Below are positions 8,555 through 17,007 of a stretch of DNA of 28,520 bases, in pieces. Numbering within the stretch: position 1 is the first letter of the stretch; every line of letters starts with the position of its first letter. The position numbers were made by a program, and so were the translations under genes. The stretch comes from CAJQQK01 sp049116495 (GTDB lineage: Bacteria > Pseudomonadota > Alphaproteobacteria > Rhizobiales > Hyphomicrobiaceae): positions 1-28,520 of the forward strand of contig JAGDYV010000069.1 in NCBI GenBank assembly GCA_049116495.1, written 5' to 3'. The notes under the pieces are model-generated. The model searched no databases and was not told where the DNA came from. It was given only the letters and a program-made list of their open reading frames with translations.

Positions 8555-9595
8555 ATGCGTAAGTATCGATTTATCTGGTTGGCACTGATTCCAATCGGTG
8601 CCGTCGGTGCACTGGCAACAGGCATGATGCCGGTGCCATGGCAATCGAGCGAAAAACCAGCTGCAAAAGCGCCAGAAGCTCGTGAAGAGCCCGCGAAGCA
8701 GGCAGCTGTTCAAACGGATTCGACGCCCACTCAGCCAAAAGACACTGCGGCCAAAGCCAAACCTCCGACGTTTGGCATCGACATCGCACGGATCGACAAT
8801 GCTGGCTCGTCGGTCATTGCAGGCTTTGCAACACCCGGCGTGCCAGTCACCATCATGGCTGACGGCGTGCCGATCGGTGTCGTGACGCCGGACGCGAACG
8901 GTGAATGGGTTCTCGTAACGGCTCACAAATTCGCGAACCTAGATCCAAATCTCACGATCGTACCGGGCGCAAGGATGCCGAAAGTCGTGGCGTCTGCGAC
9001 GAACGCGGCACCTGAACCTGCAAAACTTGGGCGAGACGACGAAGCTGCCAAGCCAATCCGGACTGCCGCCGCCGTTACAGACCAGATGCTGACCAATTTG
9101 AAAAAGCTGACCGATGACGCAAAGACCGACTTGGTTCCGGCTCAGCAACCTGAACAGGCCGGGATCAAAACTGGGTCCGTTCCGGACACGTCCATCAAGC
9201 AGCAAGTCGCTGCGGTCACACCACCGCCATCGGCCTCTGCCGCAAAGCCGGGCGTGCCGGTCCCTGTCCAATTCGTTTATCGCGAGGCCGCGTTGACGGA
9301 GAAGGGACGCGAGGCCGCCAAGCTGCTCCTGGCGTACTTCAAGGCCAAACAGTTCAAATCCGTTGTGCTGAGCGGTCACGCCGATGAGCGGGGTTCCGCG
9401 TCTGCCAACAAAGCACTTTCGAAGCAACGCCTGCTGCGTATCAAAAAGTTGCTCCGCACGGGTGGCTACGCCGGTCGCCTCAAGCTTGTACCGATGGGTG
9501 AAACGCAGAAGTATACCGGCATCGACCGCTCCAAATTCGAGGCGGAGGAACTTTATCAGCTCGACCGTCGTGTCGAGGTGATGTCGGCGGAATAA
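8555..9595 (+). CDS. OmpA-family envelope protein with Ig-like N-terminal module
   Basis: 346 residues. A signal-anchor or signal peptide (MRKYRF then a hydrophobic run to about residue 25) is followed by a low-complexity Ala/Lys/Pro/Glu linker (about 30-70), a small beta module around 72-130 with GFATPGVPVTIMADG and DANGEW, another disordered Ala/Pro linker, and a C-terminal OmpA-like peptidoglycan-binding domain whose signature SGHADERGSASAN starts at residue 273. The Ig-like module resembles that found in alphaproteobacterial LysM proteins. It probably sits in the periplasm, tethered to the inner membrane and holding peptidoglycan. ATG 8555 is preceded by GGGAG at six bases; an upstream in-frame start at 8510 is less likely because it would bury the signal peptide. 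A 286-base leader precedes it and a strong hairpin follows. Confidence 0.87.
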   Translation: MRKYRFIWLALIPIGAVGALATGMMPVPWQSSEKPAAKAPEAREEPAKQAAVQTDSTPTQPKDTAAKAKPPTFGIDIARIDNAGSSVIAGFATPGVPVTIMADGVPIGVVTPDANGEWVLVTAHKFANLDPNLTIVPGARMPKVVASATNAAPEPAKLGRDDEAAKPIRTAAAVTDQMLTNLKKLTDDAKTDLVPAQQPEQAGIKTGSVPDTSIKQQVAAVTPPPSASAAKPGVPVPVQFVYREAALTEKGREAAKLLLAYFKAKQFKSVVLSGHADERGSASANKALSKQRLLRIKKLLRTGGYAGRLKLVPMGETQKYTGIDRSKFEAEELYQLDRRVEVMSAE

Positions 9596-9615
9596 GCCCG
9601 GCCGTTGCGTGTGAC

Positions 9616-9642
9616 GGCTGCGATGGGCCGCACGTCGCAGCC
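9616..9642 (+). terminator. GC-rich hairpin after the OmpA-family gene
   Basis: GGCTGCGA at 9616-9623 pairs perfectly with TCGCAGCC at 9635-9642, extendable by two pairs into a 7-base loop. It lies 21 bases after the stop of the OmpA-family gene. There is no T-run, so it is a candidate transcript-end structure rather than a classical intrinsic terminator. Confidence 0.4.
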
Positions 9643-9726
9643 CGCGGCTGTGACCAAGCGCAGCAAACAGACGCGATCAAATGTGCTATGGCGTGATGCG
9701 TAATTCGAATCCGTCAGGGCGAAACG

Positions 9727-10110
9727 ATGGCCGCCAGTCTTGTTTACAAAATTTCGCCGCGCATAGCGTGGGACGCCGCCGTTGCCGCCGGCACTTTTAC
9801 CGGTGCGCCCGTCGATGTCACCGACGGGTTCATTCATTTCTCGACGGCTGAGCAGGCTGCTGAAACGGCGGCGAAGCATTTTCGCGGCCAGGCGGATCTC
9901 GTCCTCGTCGCGATTGACGCGGCGGCGCTCGGCGCTGACCTGAAATGGGAGCCATCGCGCGGCGGTGCGCTGTTCCCGCACCTTTATGCCCCGCTCGATA
10001 TTGCACACGCCCGTTTTGTCATCGATCTGCCACTCGATGCCGACGGCGTGCCGGTCATTCCTGCAGACCTCGCCAATCACGCACAAGGAGGTCTTGAAGA
10101 CTCATGCTGA
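9727..10110 (+). CDS. DUF952 domain-containing protein
   Basis: 127 residues matching DUF952: VYKISPRIAWDAA at the start, then TDGFIHFSTAEQ, a central LVLVAIDAAALG strand, WEPSRGGALFPHLYAPL and a C-terminal strand ending in D.DGVPVIP. DUF952 proteins are small cytosolic proteins of unknown reaction, often placed directly before pyrD in alphaproteobacteria; that is the case here. The last seven bases overlap the pyrD start, so the two are co-transcribed and probably translationally coupled. ATG 9727 follows a weak purine-rich stretch (GGGCGAAACG). The family assignment is firm; the function is unknown. Confidence 0.88.
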   Translation: MAASLVYKISPRIAWDAAVAAGTFTGAPVDVTDGFIHFSTAEQAAETAAKHFRGQADLVLVAIDAAALGADLKWEPSRGGALFPHLYAPLDIAHARFVIDLPLDADGVPVIPADLANHAQGGLEDSC

Positions 10111-11198
10111 CCAAACTCGCCGGCCTCGCCCGTCCGATGCTGCTTTTGATGGAGCCTGAACGGGCCCATGACGTCACCTTGCGCTCGCTGGAAAGCGGCA
10201 TGTTCGGCTGGTCGACCAAGCCTGACGATGCCCGCCTCGGTATTGATATCTGGTCCGGCCACCTGCCCAATCCGATCGGCATTGCTGCCGGTTTCGACAA
10301 GAACGGCCGGGTGTCCGACGTGCTGATCCGTGTCGGCTTCGGCTTCGCGGAAATCGGCACCGTGACGCCGCTGCCGCAGACCGGAAACCCCAAGCCGCGC
10401 GTACTCCGGCTGATCCGCGACCGCGCGCTGATCAACCGACTCGGCTTCAACAATGCCGGACACATGCGCGTCAAGGCCGGGCTCAAGCGGCGCGACAAGG
10501 AAGGCTGGATGGGCGTCAACGTCGGCGCCAACAAGGACACAGCCGACCGCACCGCCGACTACGTCCTCGGTATCGAAACGTTCTACGATGATGCCAATTA
10601 TTTCATGGTCAACGTTTCGTCGCCGAACACACCGGGCTTGCGCGACCTGCAGGCGCCGGCCGCGCTTGACGAGCTGCTTGGCCGTGTGATGGCGGCGCGC
10701 GCCAAACTGGTCGACAGCGGCAAGCCGCAGATCCCGATCGCAGTGAAGATCGCGCCCGACGTTGCGCTCGAAGATCTGCCCGCCATCTGCGAGCGTCTTG
10801 AAGCGCATCAGGTCGATGCCATTGCCGTGTCGAACACGACGCTTGCGCGGCCAGCCCACATCGACAGACTGTTCCACAAGGAAGTTGGCGGCCTTTCTGG
10901 TCGGCCGTTGTTCGAGCGCTCAACGATCATGCTCGCGAAAGTCTATCAGGAGACCGGCGGGCGCATCCCGCTAATCGGCATCGGTGGCATCGAATCGGGC
11001 GAGACGGCGTTGCAAAAAATCGAGGCGGGCGCGACGCTGATCCAGCTCTACACAGCACTGGTCTATGAAGGCCCCAGCCTGATCGAGCGCATCAAGGATC
11101 ATCTTATCGAAGCGGTTGAGGCATCCAATTCTGCATCGATCCAGGACCTCGTTGGCCGCCACGCCGATGACTGGGCGGCACGCGAGATTACCGTTTAG
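10104..11198 (+). CDS. pyrD: Dihydroorotate dehydrogenase (quinone), class 2
   Basis: 364 residues, the usual length for the membrane-associated class 2 enzyme that oxidises dihydroorotate to orotate with quinone in pyrimidine synthesis. Class 2 marks are the N-terminal helical extension (LLLMEPERAHD) before the barrel, GFDKNGR at 63-69, EIGTVTPLPQTGNPKPR, RLGFNNAG, the NVSSPNTPGLRDLQ catalytic loop with the active-site Ser near 172-173, AVKIAPD, GGLSGRPLFERS and the FMN phosphate site IGIGGIESGETA followed by GATLIQLYTALVYEGP. A strong AGGAGG ends 12 bases before ATG 10104. It forms a two-gene unit with the overlapping DUF952 gene. Confidence 0.97.
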   Translation: MLTKLAGLARPMLLLMEPERAHDVTLRSLESGMFGWSTKPDDARLGIDIWSGHLPNPIGIAAGFDKNGRVSDVLIRVGFGFAEIGTVTPLPQTGNPKPRVLRLIRDRALINRLGFNNAGHMRVKAGLKRRDKEGWMGVNVGANKDTADRTADYVLGIETFYDDANYFMVNVSSPNTPGLRDLQAPAALDELLGRVMAARAKLVDSGKPQIPIAVKIAPDVALEDLPAICERLEAHQVDAIAVSNTTLARPAHIDRLFHKEVGGLSGRPLFERSTIMLAKVYQETGGRIPLIGIGGIESGETALQKIEAGATLIQLYTALVYEGPSLIERIKDHLIEAVEASNSASIQDLVGRHADDWAAREITV

Positions 11199-11310
11199 AC
11201 ACCACAGCAATTTTTATCGTCGTGCCCGTCGTGCGCAATAAGGCACATGGCGAATTCAGGCGCAGTCTGCTTAATATTGCACATACCTCCTCGTGAGTAT
11301 GGAGTGCTCT

Positions 11311-12780
11311 ATGAGCCCCGATGTCAGTCGACCACGCTTGTTGGCCAGCGCAATGGCAATCGCCAGCCTGGCTGGAACGCTAACCGTTCAAGCCGCGACG
11401 CCGACTGTAAACAATCGCCGCGATCGCGATATGGCGGCAATCAACGAGTTTCGCCACATCGCCGCGCTGACCCGCCTCGAGGACGCAACCTCCCGGATCC
11501 CGGAGCGCCGCTACGTGACGGCGATTGTTGGCGGCGACCTCGGGTTCGGTGGCAGCCGCCAACCGGTCGTCGCAACCGCCGGTGTGCGCCATGGCCGACG
11601 CCACGGATTTGCCAAGTTGACACAGCACATCCGCCCGCTGCTCAAAAGCGACCTGGCGTTTGCCAATCTCGAGAGCGTGGTGACCGCGACGAACCAATTG
11701 GCTGCTCTCGATAAAACCTTCGCATTCCGCATGCACCCGAACGGCGTCGCGCATCTCGTCGAGGCCGGCTTCAATGTCCTGTCGACGGCGAACAATCACG
11801 CCATCGACTACGGTTCGACGGGCCTGCGGCACACGATCCGGCATCTGGCCCGACTAAAATCCGCCGGCCTGGTCGCGGCGCACGGTGTCGCATCGACGGC
11901 AGAACAGGTGTTCGAGCCGGCGCGCTTCACCCGCAACGGGGCGACGTTTGCATTCGCCGCAGCCGGCATCGGCGGCGTTCAGGCACAAGAATCAACGCCT
12001 GGCCAAGCCAGTTACAGATCATCCGCCGACTTCAAACGCCTCACCACGTCTTTAGGCCGGGCCCAGGTCGACTACCGCATGCTGTCTGTTCATTACGGCG
12101 CGGAACTGCAGGTTCGTCCCGATCGACCGAGCCGCACCAAGCTCGGGGGCATTTCCGTCGCCCAACGCGGCATTGACTTGGTGATCGGCCACCATGCGCA
12201 CACGCCGGCCGGCATTCAGCGCGTCGGGCGCGGCTTGGTGTTCTACGGGCTCGGCAACCTGTTGCATCTTGGTATGCAGGATATGGGCAAGTTCGGCATC
12301 TGCCGCGACTTCGGATTGCTGGCAAAATTGCACCTGGTATCGGATCCGCAGCCGGGCGGGCGCATGGTCGCGCAGGCGGTCGAGCTGTTCGCGCTACGCG
12401 ACATGCATGTCGCCAGCCGACCGCGAACAGGAGGCAACGGGCGCGACAGGATCGAAGTGATCAACACGCTCGGCCGAGAGTTGAATGACGCCACGGGGCG
12501 CGGCCTCTCATTCGTCCCGCGCAAGGACGGTTCAGGCCTCTATTGTGCGCCTGGTGCCGCATCAATCGGTGGCGCCGTCGGCCGCCTCTGTCGCGGATGG
12601 CAACCACCGGCAAGGCCTGCTGCTGCATTGCTGCGCCGCATCCGACAATCCTGTCGCTATCGACGCAAGAATCCCAAACCTGAGAAAATCGTAAAGTTGC
12701 GCGGCCGGATCGTGCCGAAGATCAGGAGAAAGCGTGTTCGATCGAAGTTCAAGCGCACGGTGTTTAGACGAGAAGAATGA
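11311..12780 (+). CDS. CapA family protein (poly-gamma-glutamate synthesis CapA-like) with basic C-terminal tail
   Basis: 489 residues. A signal peptide (MSPDVSRPRLL then a hydrophobic run, cleavage near the VQA-A at about 28) precedes a CapA-type metallophosphatase-like domain: GGDLGFGG with D76, FANLES, STANNHAIDYG with N161-N162-H163, SVHYGAE and VIGHHAHTPAGIQRVG with H294/H295/H297, followed by YGLGN. CapA proteins act at the cell surface in poly-gamma-glutamate or related polymer handling; no capB/capC-like genes are nearby. The last 55 or so residues are unusually basic, about 24 of 56 being Lys or Arg. ATG 11311 is preferred over GTG 11293 and ATG 11299 because GGAG ends six bases before it and it starts cleanly at the signal peptide. 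Confidence 0.87.
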   Translation: MSPDVSRPRLLASAMAIASLAGTLTVQAATPTVNNRRDRDMAAINEFRHIAALTRLEDATSRIPERRYVTAIVGGDLGFGGSRQPVVATAGVRHGRRHGFAKLTQHIRPLLKSDLAFANLESVVTATNQLAALDKTFAFRMHPNGVAHLVEAGFNVLSTANNHAIDYGSTGLRHTIRHLARLKSAGLVAAHGVASTAEQVFEPARFTRNGATFAFAAAGIGGVQAQESTPGQASYRSSADFKRLTTSLGRAQVDYRMLSVHYGAELQVRPDRPSRTKLGGISVAQRGIDLVIGHHAHTPAGIQRVGRGLVFYGLGNLLHLGMQDMGKFGICRDFGLLAKLHLVSDPQPGGRMVAQAVELFALRDMHVASRPRTGGNGRDRIEVINTLGRELNDATGRGLSFVPRKDGSGLYCAPGAASIGGAVGRLCRGWQPPARPAAALLRRIRQSCRYRRKNPKPEKIVKLRGRIVPKIRRKRVRSKFKRTVFRREE

Positions 12781-12793
12781 CTTCAAAGCCAAC

Positions 12794-12916
12794 TCACTCA
12801 CGCACGCAGCCACGCTGAGCAACCGACCTGCCGATCGCGATCAGCTCGGGGCGGAACTCAAAATGCATGGTGTCGACGTGATACCACTTGCCGCCTCCGT
12901 CAGGCCACGCCGCGGC
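12794..12916 (-). pseudogene. C-terminal remnant of an M15-type peptidase
   Basis: In the gap after the MATE gene, and overlapping its last few codons in another frame, a 40-codon open stretch ends at TGA 12796-12794. It reads AAAWPDGGGKWYHVDTMHFE then FRPELIAIGR and onward. The WYHVDTMHFE segment resembles the conserved C-terminal D-x-MHFE metal-site motif of M15 D,D-carboxypeptidase-like proteins. A TAA at 12919-12917 closes the frame upstream and there is no start codon, so this is a fragment, not a gene. The family call rests on a short motif. Confidence 0.45.
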
Positions 12917-14276
12917 TTACCACAAACTTGCGCTGCTCCAACCCCGGCAAGCACACCCCGAGCGTCACCGCGCGCGTCGCAAGCAGAACCAGATACGATG
13001 CCCACAGGCCATGGTTGCCAAAGGCCGGCGCTAGCACGGACCACGCAGCGATGAAGACGATCACACTCGCAATCGCCGTATTGCGCATTTGCGCCGTGCC
13101 GGTCGCGCCAACGAAAATACCGTCGAGCTGATAGCACCAGATGCCGACGGCCGGGACCAGCGCGGCCCAGACCAGATAGTCGCGTGCCAATGCCCGCACC
13201 GGTGGGTCGTCGGTCGTGAAGTCAATCAACGCGCCGCCGCCAAACCAAAGCGTCGCACTGAAAACCATGGCGACCGCGATCGCCCATATCGTGCTGACGC
13301 GGATCGCTTCACGGAACCGGTCGCGCCGGCGGGCGCCAACGGCCTGCCCAACCAATGTCTCCGCAGCGAAGGCAAATCCGTCAAGCATATGAATGAAGAT
13401 CAGCGCAATCGACAGCAGCACGGCGTTGGCGGCCAGCGTCAAGTCGCCGGCTCGCGCGCCCTGTGCGGCAAAAAACGAGGTCACGAAGATCAAACAGGCG
13501 GTACGAATGATGACGTCGCGGTTGACATCGAACATCGTGCGCAGCGCGTGACTGTCCGACAACCTGGCCTCGGCCAGCACAGCCCCGCGCCGCCGCAGCT
13601 CGTATGCTGCAATCCACAGCCCCGCTGCCGCGGCAACCACATCTGAAATGACCGATGCCAGCGCAACGCCGACCACACCCCAATGCAGGACCAAGACAAA
13701 CAGCATCGACAACGCAATGTTGACGCCATTGAGAATGAGCTGGAGGACAAAGGCAACGTCAGCACGGCCCAGACCAATGAACCACCCCATGAATGCGAAA
13801 TTAGCCAGCGCCGCCGGCGCACCCCAGATGCGAATATGGAAATAGGTCGACACGACCTCGCTGACCTGCGCCGACCCGCCCATCAGCTCCAGGAAAACGA
13901 CGATCACACCCGATTGCAGCGCGACAAGGACAAGGCCGCCAATGCCGGCGACGATCAGGGCACGTAGCAAGTTCGCGGTGATCTCCGGCAGATTGCCAGC
14001 GCCGGTGGCCTGGGCTGTCAATCCAGTCGTGCCCATGCGCAGGAAACCGAAAATCCAGTAGATGTTACTGAAAATGACGGCGGAAAGCGCGACCCCGCCG
14101 ATCAGATGCGCCGCGCCGACCTGCTGTCCGATGACAACCGTATCAACGTAACCGACGAGCGGCACGGTGGCATTCGACAGAATAATCGGCAGGGCAATGA
14201 CCGCCACATCGCGATGCCGCAATGGGCCCGACCAATGCGCGCCGGTCGCCGGCGGCGTTGCCTGGGGGGCGCTCAT
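12900..14276 (-). CDS. MATE family efflux transporter
   Basis: 458 residues with about twelve membrane segments. It opens with PLRHRDVAVIALPIILSNAT and PLVGYVDTVVIG, the typical first two helices of the DinF/NorM type, and repeats this architecture in its second half (FVTSFFAAQGARAGDLTLAANAVLL), reflecting the internal duplication of the family. MATE proteins export cationic or other compounds using sodium or proton gradients; the substrate is not readable. It is the last gene of a minus-strand run and starts 18 bases after the DUF6460 gene ends, so it is probably co-transcribed with it, although no strong ribosome binding site is visible before ATG 14276. Its 3' end overlaps the peptidase remnant. 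Confidence 0.93.
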   Translation of the reverse strand: MSAPQATPPATGAHWSGPLRHRDVAVIALPIILSNATVPLVGYVDTVVIGQQVGAAHLIGGVALSAVIFSNIYWIFGFLRMGTTGLTAQATGAGNLPEITANLLRALIVAGIGGLVLVALQSGVIVVFLELMGGSAQVSEVVSTYFHIRIWGAPAALANFAFMGWFIGLGRADVAFVLQLILNGVNIALSMLFVLVLHWGVVGVALASVISDVVAAAAGLWIAAYELRRRGAVLAEARLSDSHALRTMFDVNRDVIIRTACLIFVTSFFAAQGARAGDLTLAANAVLLSIALIFIHMLDGFAFAAETLVGQAVGARRRDRFREAIRVSTIWAIAVAMVFSATLWFGGGALIDFTTDDPPVRALARDYLVWAALVPAVGIWCYQLDGIFVGATGTAQMRNTAIASVIVFIAAWSVLAPAFGNHGLWASYLVLLATRAVTLGVCLPGLEQRKFVVSRGVA

Positions 14277-14294
14277 ATCAGGTTGAAGGCTTGG

Positions 14295-14576
14295 CTAGCT
14301 GTGCCGGTCATCACGTCGTTTGGCGCCTCCGAGCAGACGCGAGATCAGCCAAATCGGAACCACGATAACGGCGCCGACCAGGAAGTAGCCCAGCGCCCAC
14401 TGCACGGCGCCCCAACCCATGTTGTAGATGCGTTCAGCCAGGAGGCTGAGCTTGTAGAGCATGTTGTCGAACGTGATGCCGAGCGCCGACAGAATGATCC
14501 CGACGACAACCGAAATGATGACCAGGCGCACGATGACGCCAACCGGATTGCCACCGAAAATCTGTTCCAACCGCAT
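14295..14576 (-). CDS. DUF6460-like small membrane protein
   Basis: 93 residues counted from ATG 14576, which has AGGAGG nine bases upstream; in-frame starts at 14582 and 14609 lie too close to or before that site. The protein has two hydrophobic helices (about residues 11-31 and 58-80) separated by a segment with NMGWGAVQWALGYFLVG, and a charged tail KRRDDRHS. The spacing and the GAVQWALGYFLVGAVIVVPIW segment match the DUF6460 family as I remember it; function unknown. It lies 18 bases ahead of the MATE exporter in the same direction. Confidence 0.75.
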   Translation of the reverse strand: MRLEQIFGGNPVGVIVRLVIISVVVGIILSALGITFDNMLYKLSLLAERIYNMGWGAVQWALGYFLVGAVIVVPIWLISRLLGGAKRRDDRHS

Positions 14577-14716
14577 CGCCATCGTCCTCCTGCGCCACAA
14601 CGCTCGCATCCGTCACGTTGCCGGACCTGCCGCGTTTATCACATGTCCACGGTCCTGGGGAGGTCATTTGCGCCCGGGATGGTCGAGCCGTTGATGAACT
14701 TTTGCAAGCGGGCGCG

Positions 14717-14926
14717 CTAAATCCGCTCATCCGGTGATGACCAGATCATCAGCGAAAGCACAACCATCGAGACGAAAAACACCGTCAGGATGAGTTGAAA
14801 GCCCCAGATCGTCATCGAAATCCACAGCGCCAGCGGCGTCACCAGACAGATCATGCCGCAAACGGAAATGATACGATAGCGCACGACACGCGGAATGCGC
14901 GCCAACAGGCGCTGCAGCGCGGCCAT
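14717..14926 (-). CDS. Small two-helix membrane protein, family not recognised
   Basis: From ATG 14926 (AAGG five bases upstream) the product is 69 residues: a basic N-terminus (LARIPRVVRYR) then two hydrophobic segments (about 24-40 and 43-60) and a short charged end SSPDERI. A longer reading from a GTG at 15016 has no ribosome binding site and adds 30 less convincing residues. The basic N-terminus before the first helix suggests an N-in topology. I do not recognise a family. It sits between the HAD phosphatase and the DUF6460 gene, with gaps of about 140 bases on both sides. Confidence 0.55.
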   Translation of the reverse strand: MAALQRLLARIPRVVRYRIISVCGMICLVTPLALWISMTIWGFQLILTVFFVSMVVLSLMIWSSPDERI

Positions 14927-15067
14927 GATCCCTTGCACAAACAGCATGGGCGGGAGTGTGCCGGGGCTCGCCTGGATCGTCAACAACGCTTTCAGGCCGG
15001 AAGAAAAATTTGACACGAAGTATGAAGTGCCAAGAGCGCCAGCCCGTTTGAACCCTCGGCACTCTTC

Positions 15068-16042
15068 CTATGAGCGGCTCAGATCCCACATCTCCTCGCG
15101 CACACGGATATCCGCGAGCATCCGGTCGAGCAGCAGGCAAGTACGCTTGTAGAGTTCCTTGCCGTCACGATAGTCGGCAACGGCGTAGAAGTCGCAGCGG
15201 CCGGCTTCGAACAGCTTGGTGCACTTCTTCTTGGCATTGCCCGGCGGATGCACCGCCATCGCGTAACCGCCGTTCTTGCGCGTCACGGCCATCGACGGCA
15301 CATCGGTATCGCCATCTCCGAAGTAGATCATGTTCGAAAACGGTACCGGCCGTTCGGTTTCCGGCATGTGGTCGTTGATCGACTCGCCGAGATCCTCGAT
15401 TCCCTTGTTGATGCGAAATAGATACTGCGTTTTGCCGGTATCCGTGATGACCCGCTTCGGGTACGGCAGTTCGTACGCTTCAAACCAGTATTCGCTGGCG
15501 AACACGTTGTGGAAGTTCTCATAGATCGACGTGCCTTCGACGATCTCGGCCAGCCCCGACGATATGAGGTAGTGGCGGATGCTGACGCCCTGGCTGTCGG
15601 GACGCGAGGCAACATAGGCATTGATCAGGTCGAACCATTGCTCGACGCCCGGGAAGAACTCGACGGACGCGCCCTGCCTGACAAGCGCCTCGCGGTTGAT
15701 CGTGACGTTGCGCGCCTTGGCCTTCTTATAGAGAAGGTGCATGTAGGTGATCATCGGATCAGCTTTCTGCTCGGCCGCGATCCGATTGGATTCGTTCCAG
15801 AAATCGGATGCGTTCTCTCCGATCGTCGGCAGAAATGCATACTCCTGCATCGGCCTGGGCGAGAGCGTGCCATCGAAATCGTAGACCAGCGCGATCGTTT
15901 TCTTGCCGAACGACCGAGGCGTTTTTTTTGCCGTCCGGCGGCCAGCTTTCACCGAGGCCTTGGCCGGCGTCTTGCGGCGTTTGTCCGCTGCCGACCCGCT
16001 TGCTCCCGACTCATTCGCGCGCGTTATCATCCGCTCCGCCAT
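15068..16042 (-). CDS. HAD-superfamily hydrolase with basic N-terminal extension
   Basis: 324 residues from ATG 16042, which has GGAG eight bases upstream (a GTG six bases earlier is in frame but less well spaced). The first 50 residues are rich in Lys, Arg and Ala and look disordered. HAD motifs follow: motif I YDFDGT with D55 and D57, motif II ISSG at about 160-163, a candidate motif III Lys in the PYPKRV segment, and motif IV GDGDTD at 242-247. Between motifs I and II is a helical cap. The family is magnesium-dependent phosphatases or phosphotransferases; the substrate is unknown. The basic extension may bind nucleic acid or membrane, which is inference only. It follows the EEP-fold gene by 74 bases in the same direction. 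Confidence 0.87.
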   Translation of the reverse strand: MAERMITRANESGASGSAADKRRKTPAKASVKAGRRTAKKTPRSFGKKTIALVYDFDGTLSPRPMQEYAFLPTIGENASDFWNESNRIAAEQKADPMITYMHLLYKKAKARNVTINREALVRQGASVEFFPGVEQWFDLINAYVASRPDSQGVSIRHYLISSGLAEIVEGTSIYENFHNVFASEYWFEAYELPYPKRVITDTGKTQYLFRINKGIEDLGESINDHMPETERPVPFSNMIYFGDGDTDVPSMAVTRKNGGYAMAVHPPGNAKKKCTKLFEAGRCDFYAVADYRDGKELYKRTCLLLDRMLADIRVREEMWDLSRS

Positions 16043-16116
16043 CACCACGTCTCCGAAGAAATTCAGATTGCGCCTGCAAGCTGAACTGATTCGGCGATCG
16101 AAAGAAGGCAGGCCTG

Positions 16117-16875
16117 TTAGTCAATGACCGTATGATTTATCGGCCACAGATCAACATCCACGACCAGCGGCACGTGATCGCTGAGACCGTTGCCGCACCA
16201 GCCGGCAAAACTGCCCACCTCAAACTCGGTAATGCGATCGATCCATGCGTGCGGCAGATGCATGTAGTCGATGTGATAGGTTGGCCCGTCTTCGCGGCGG
16301 TCGCGCCAGTAGTGCGTCGGTATGCTCTCCTCACCCTGGCGCTCACCCATCACGGCATGATAGGCGCTGAGCATCCCCATATCTTCCAGCACGCGGATCT
16401 TGTGCATGTGGTTGATGCGCCAGCCGGGCTTGTCCCAGATCGTGTTGCTGTTCCAATCGCCGGCAACAACGGCTGGTCCGGTGGTCAGGAAGTCACGATA
16501 GCGGGTCAGCGCCAGCCGCAACGGTCCGGGTTGATGTTTGCGAGTGATGCCGGCGCTGGCGTTCTGCGCCCAGACCGCGAGCAGATTGAAGGTGAACGGC
16601 CCCGTTACGTGGACCGGTGCGATGAAGCTATGGCGCGGCGAGTAGCTGTCGGCCATCCGCAAGCGGTAACCATTGAAGGCAAACACGCCGAGCCCCTTGA
16701 TTGCGCTGCGGCCAATCCAGACCGGCTCGGTCTCGATCCAATCCGACGTCGAGCGCGAGGCGACAATCGACGGCTCGGCGCATTCCGAGATGATGGCGAC
16801 GTCCGGCTGCAAGGCACGCAGCGCGGCGGCCTTGCGATGCAGCGCCATGTTGCAGTTCCAGGCCACCAGTCGCAT
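16117..16875 (-). CDS. Endonuclease/exonuclease/phosphatase family protein
   Basis: 252 residues from ATG 16875. The EEP-fold signature is complete enough: MRLVAWNCN at the N-terminus, IISECAE with the metal-binding Glu, AGDWNSN in the middle, and the C-terminal SDHVPLVVDV with the catalytic Asp-His. EEP proteins cleave phosphodiesters in DNA, RNA, lipids or small molecules; this short version has no signal peptide and is probably cytosolic. A GTG at 16896 would add seven residues, but the family normally starts directly at the first strand. It heads a minus-strand run with the HAD phosphatase and is divergent from the DksA-like gene. Confidence 0.87.
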   Translation of the reverse strand: MRLVAWNCNMALHRKAAALRALQPDVAIISECAEPSIVASRSTSDWIETEPVWIGRSAIKGLGVFAFNGYRLRMADSYSPRHSFIAPVHVTGPFTFNLLAVWAQNASAGITRKHQPGPLRLALTRYRDFLTTGPAVVAGDWNSNTIWDKPGWRINHMHKIRVLEDMGMLSAYHAVMGERQGEESIPTHYWRDRREDGPTYHIDYMHLPHAWIDRITEFEVGSFAGWCGNGLSDHVPLVVDVDLWPINHTVID

Positions 16876-16965
16876 GATCGCGCTCGCTTGCTCCACAAGA
16901 AGTGTCGTGGCGATGGTGCACGCGGCAGCGATTGCTGGCGCAAATTCGCCTTGTTGGCGGATCAG

Positions 16966-16971
16966 TATAAT
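16966..16971 (+). promoter_or_regulatory. Perfect TATAAT -10 box ahead of the DksA-like gene
   Basis: TATAAT lies 36 bases before the ATG of the DksA/TraR gene, in the divergent gap. No good -35 hexamer is seen at 16-18 bases. The gene also has GAGG four bases before its start. Confidence 0.4.
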
Positions 16972-17007
16972 ATGCCAAGACCCGCCCGTCGTGAAAGTTG
17001 AGGCTCG

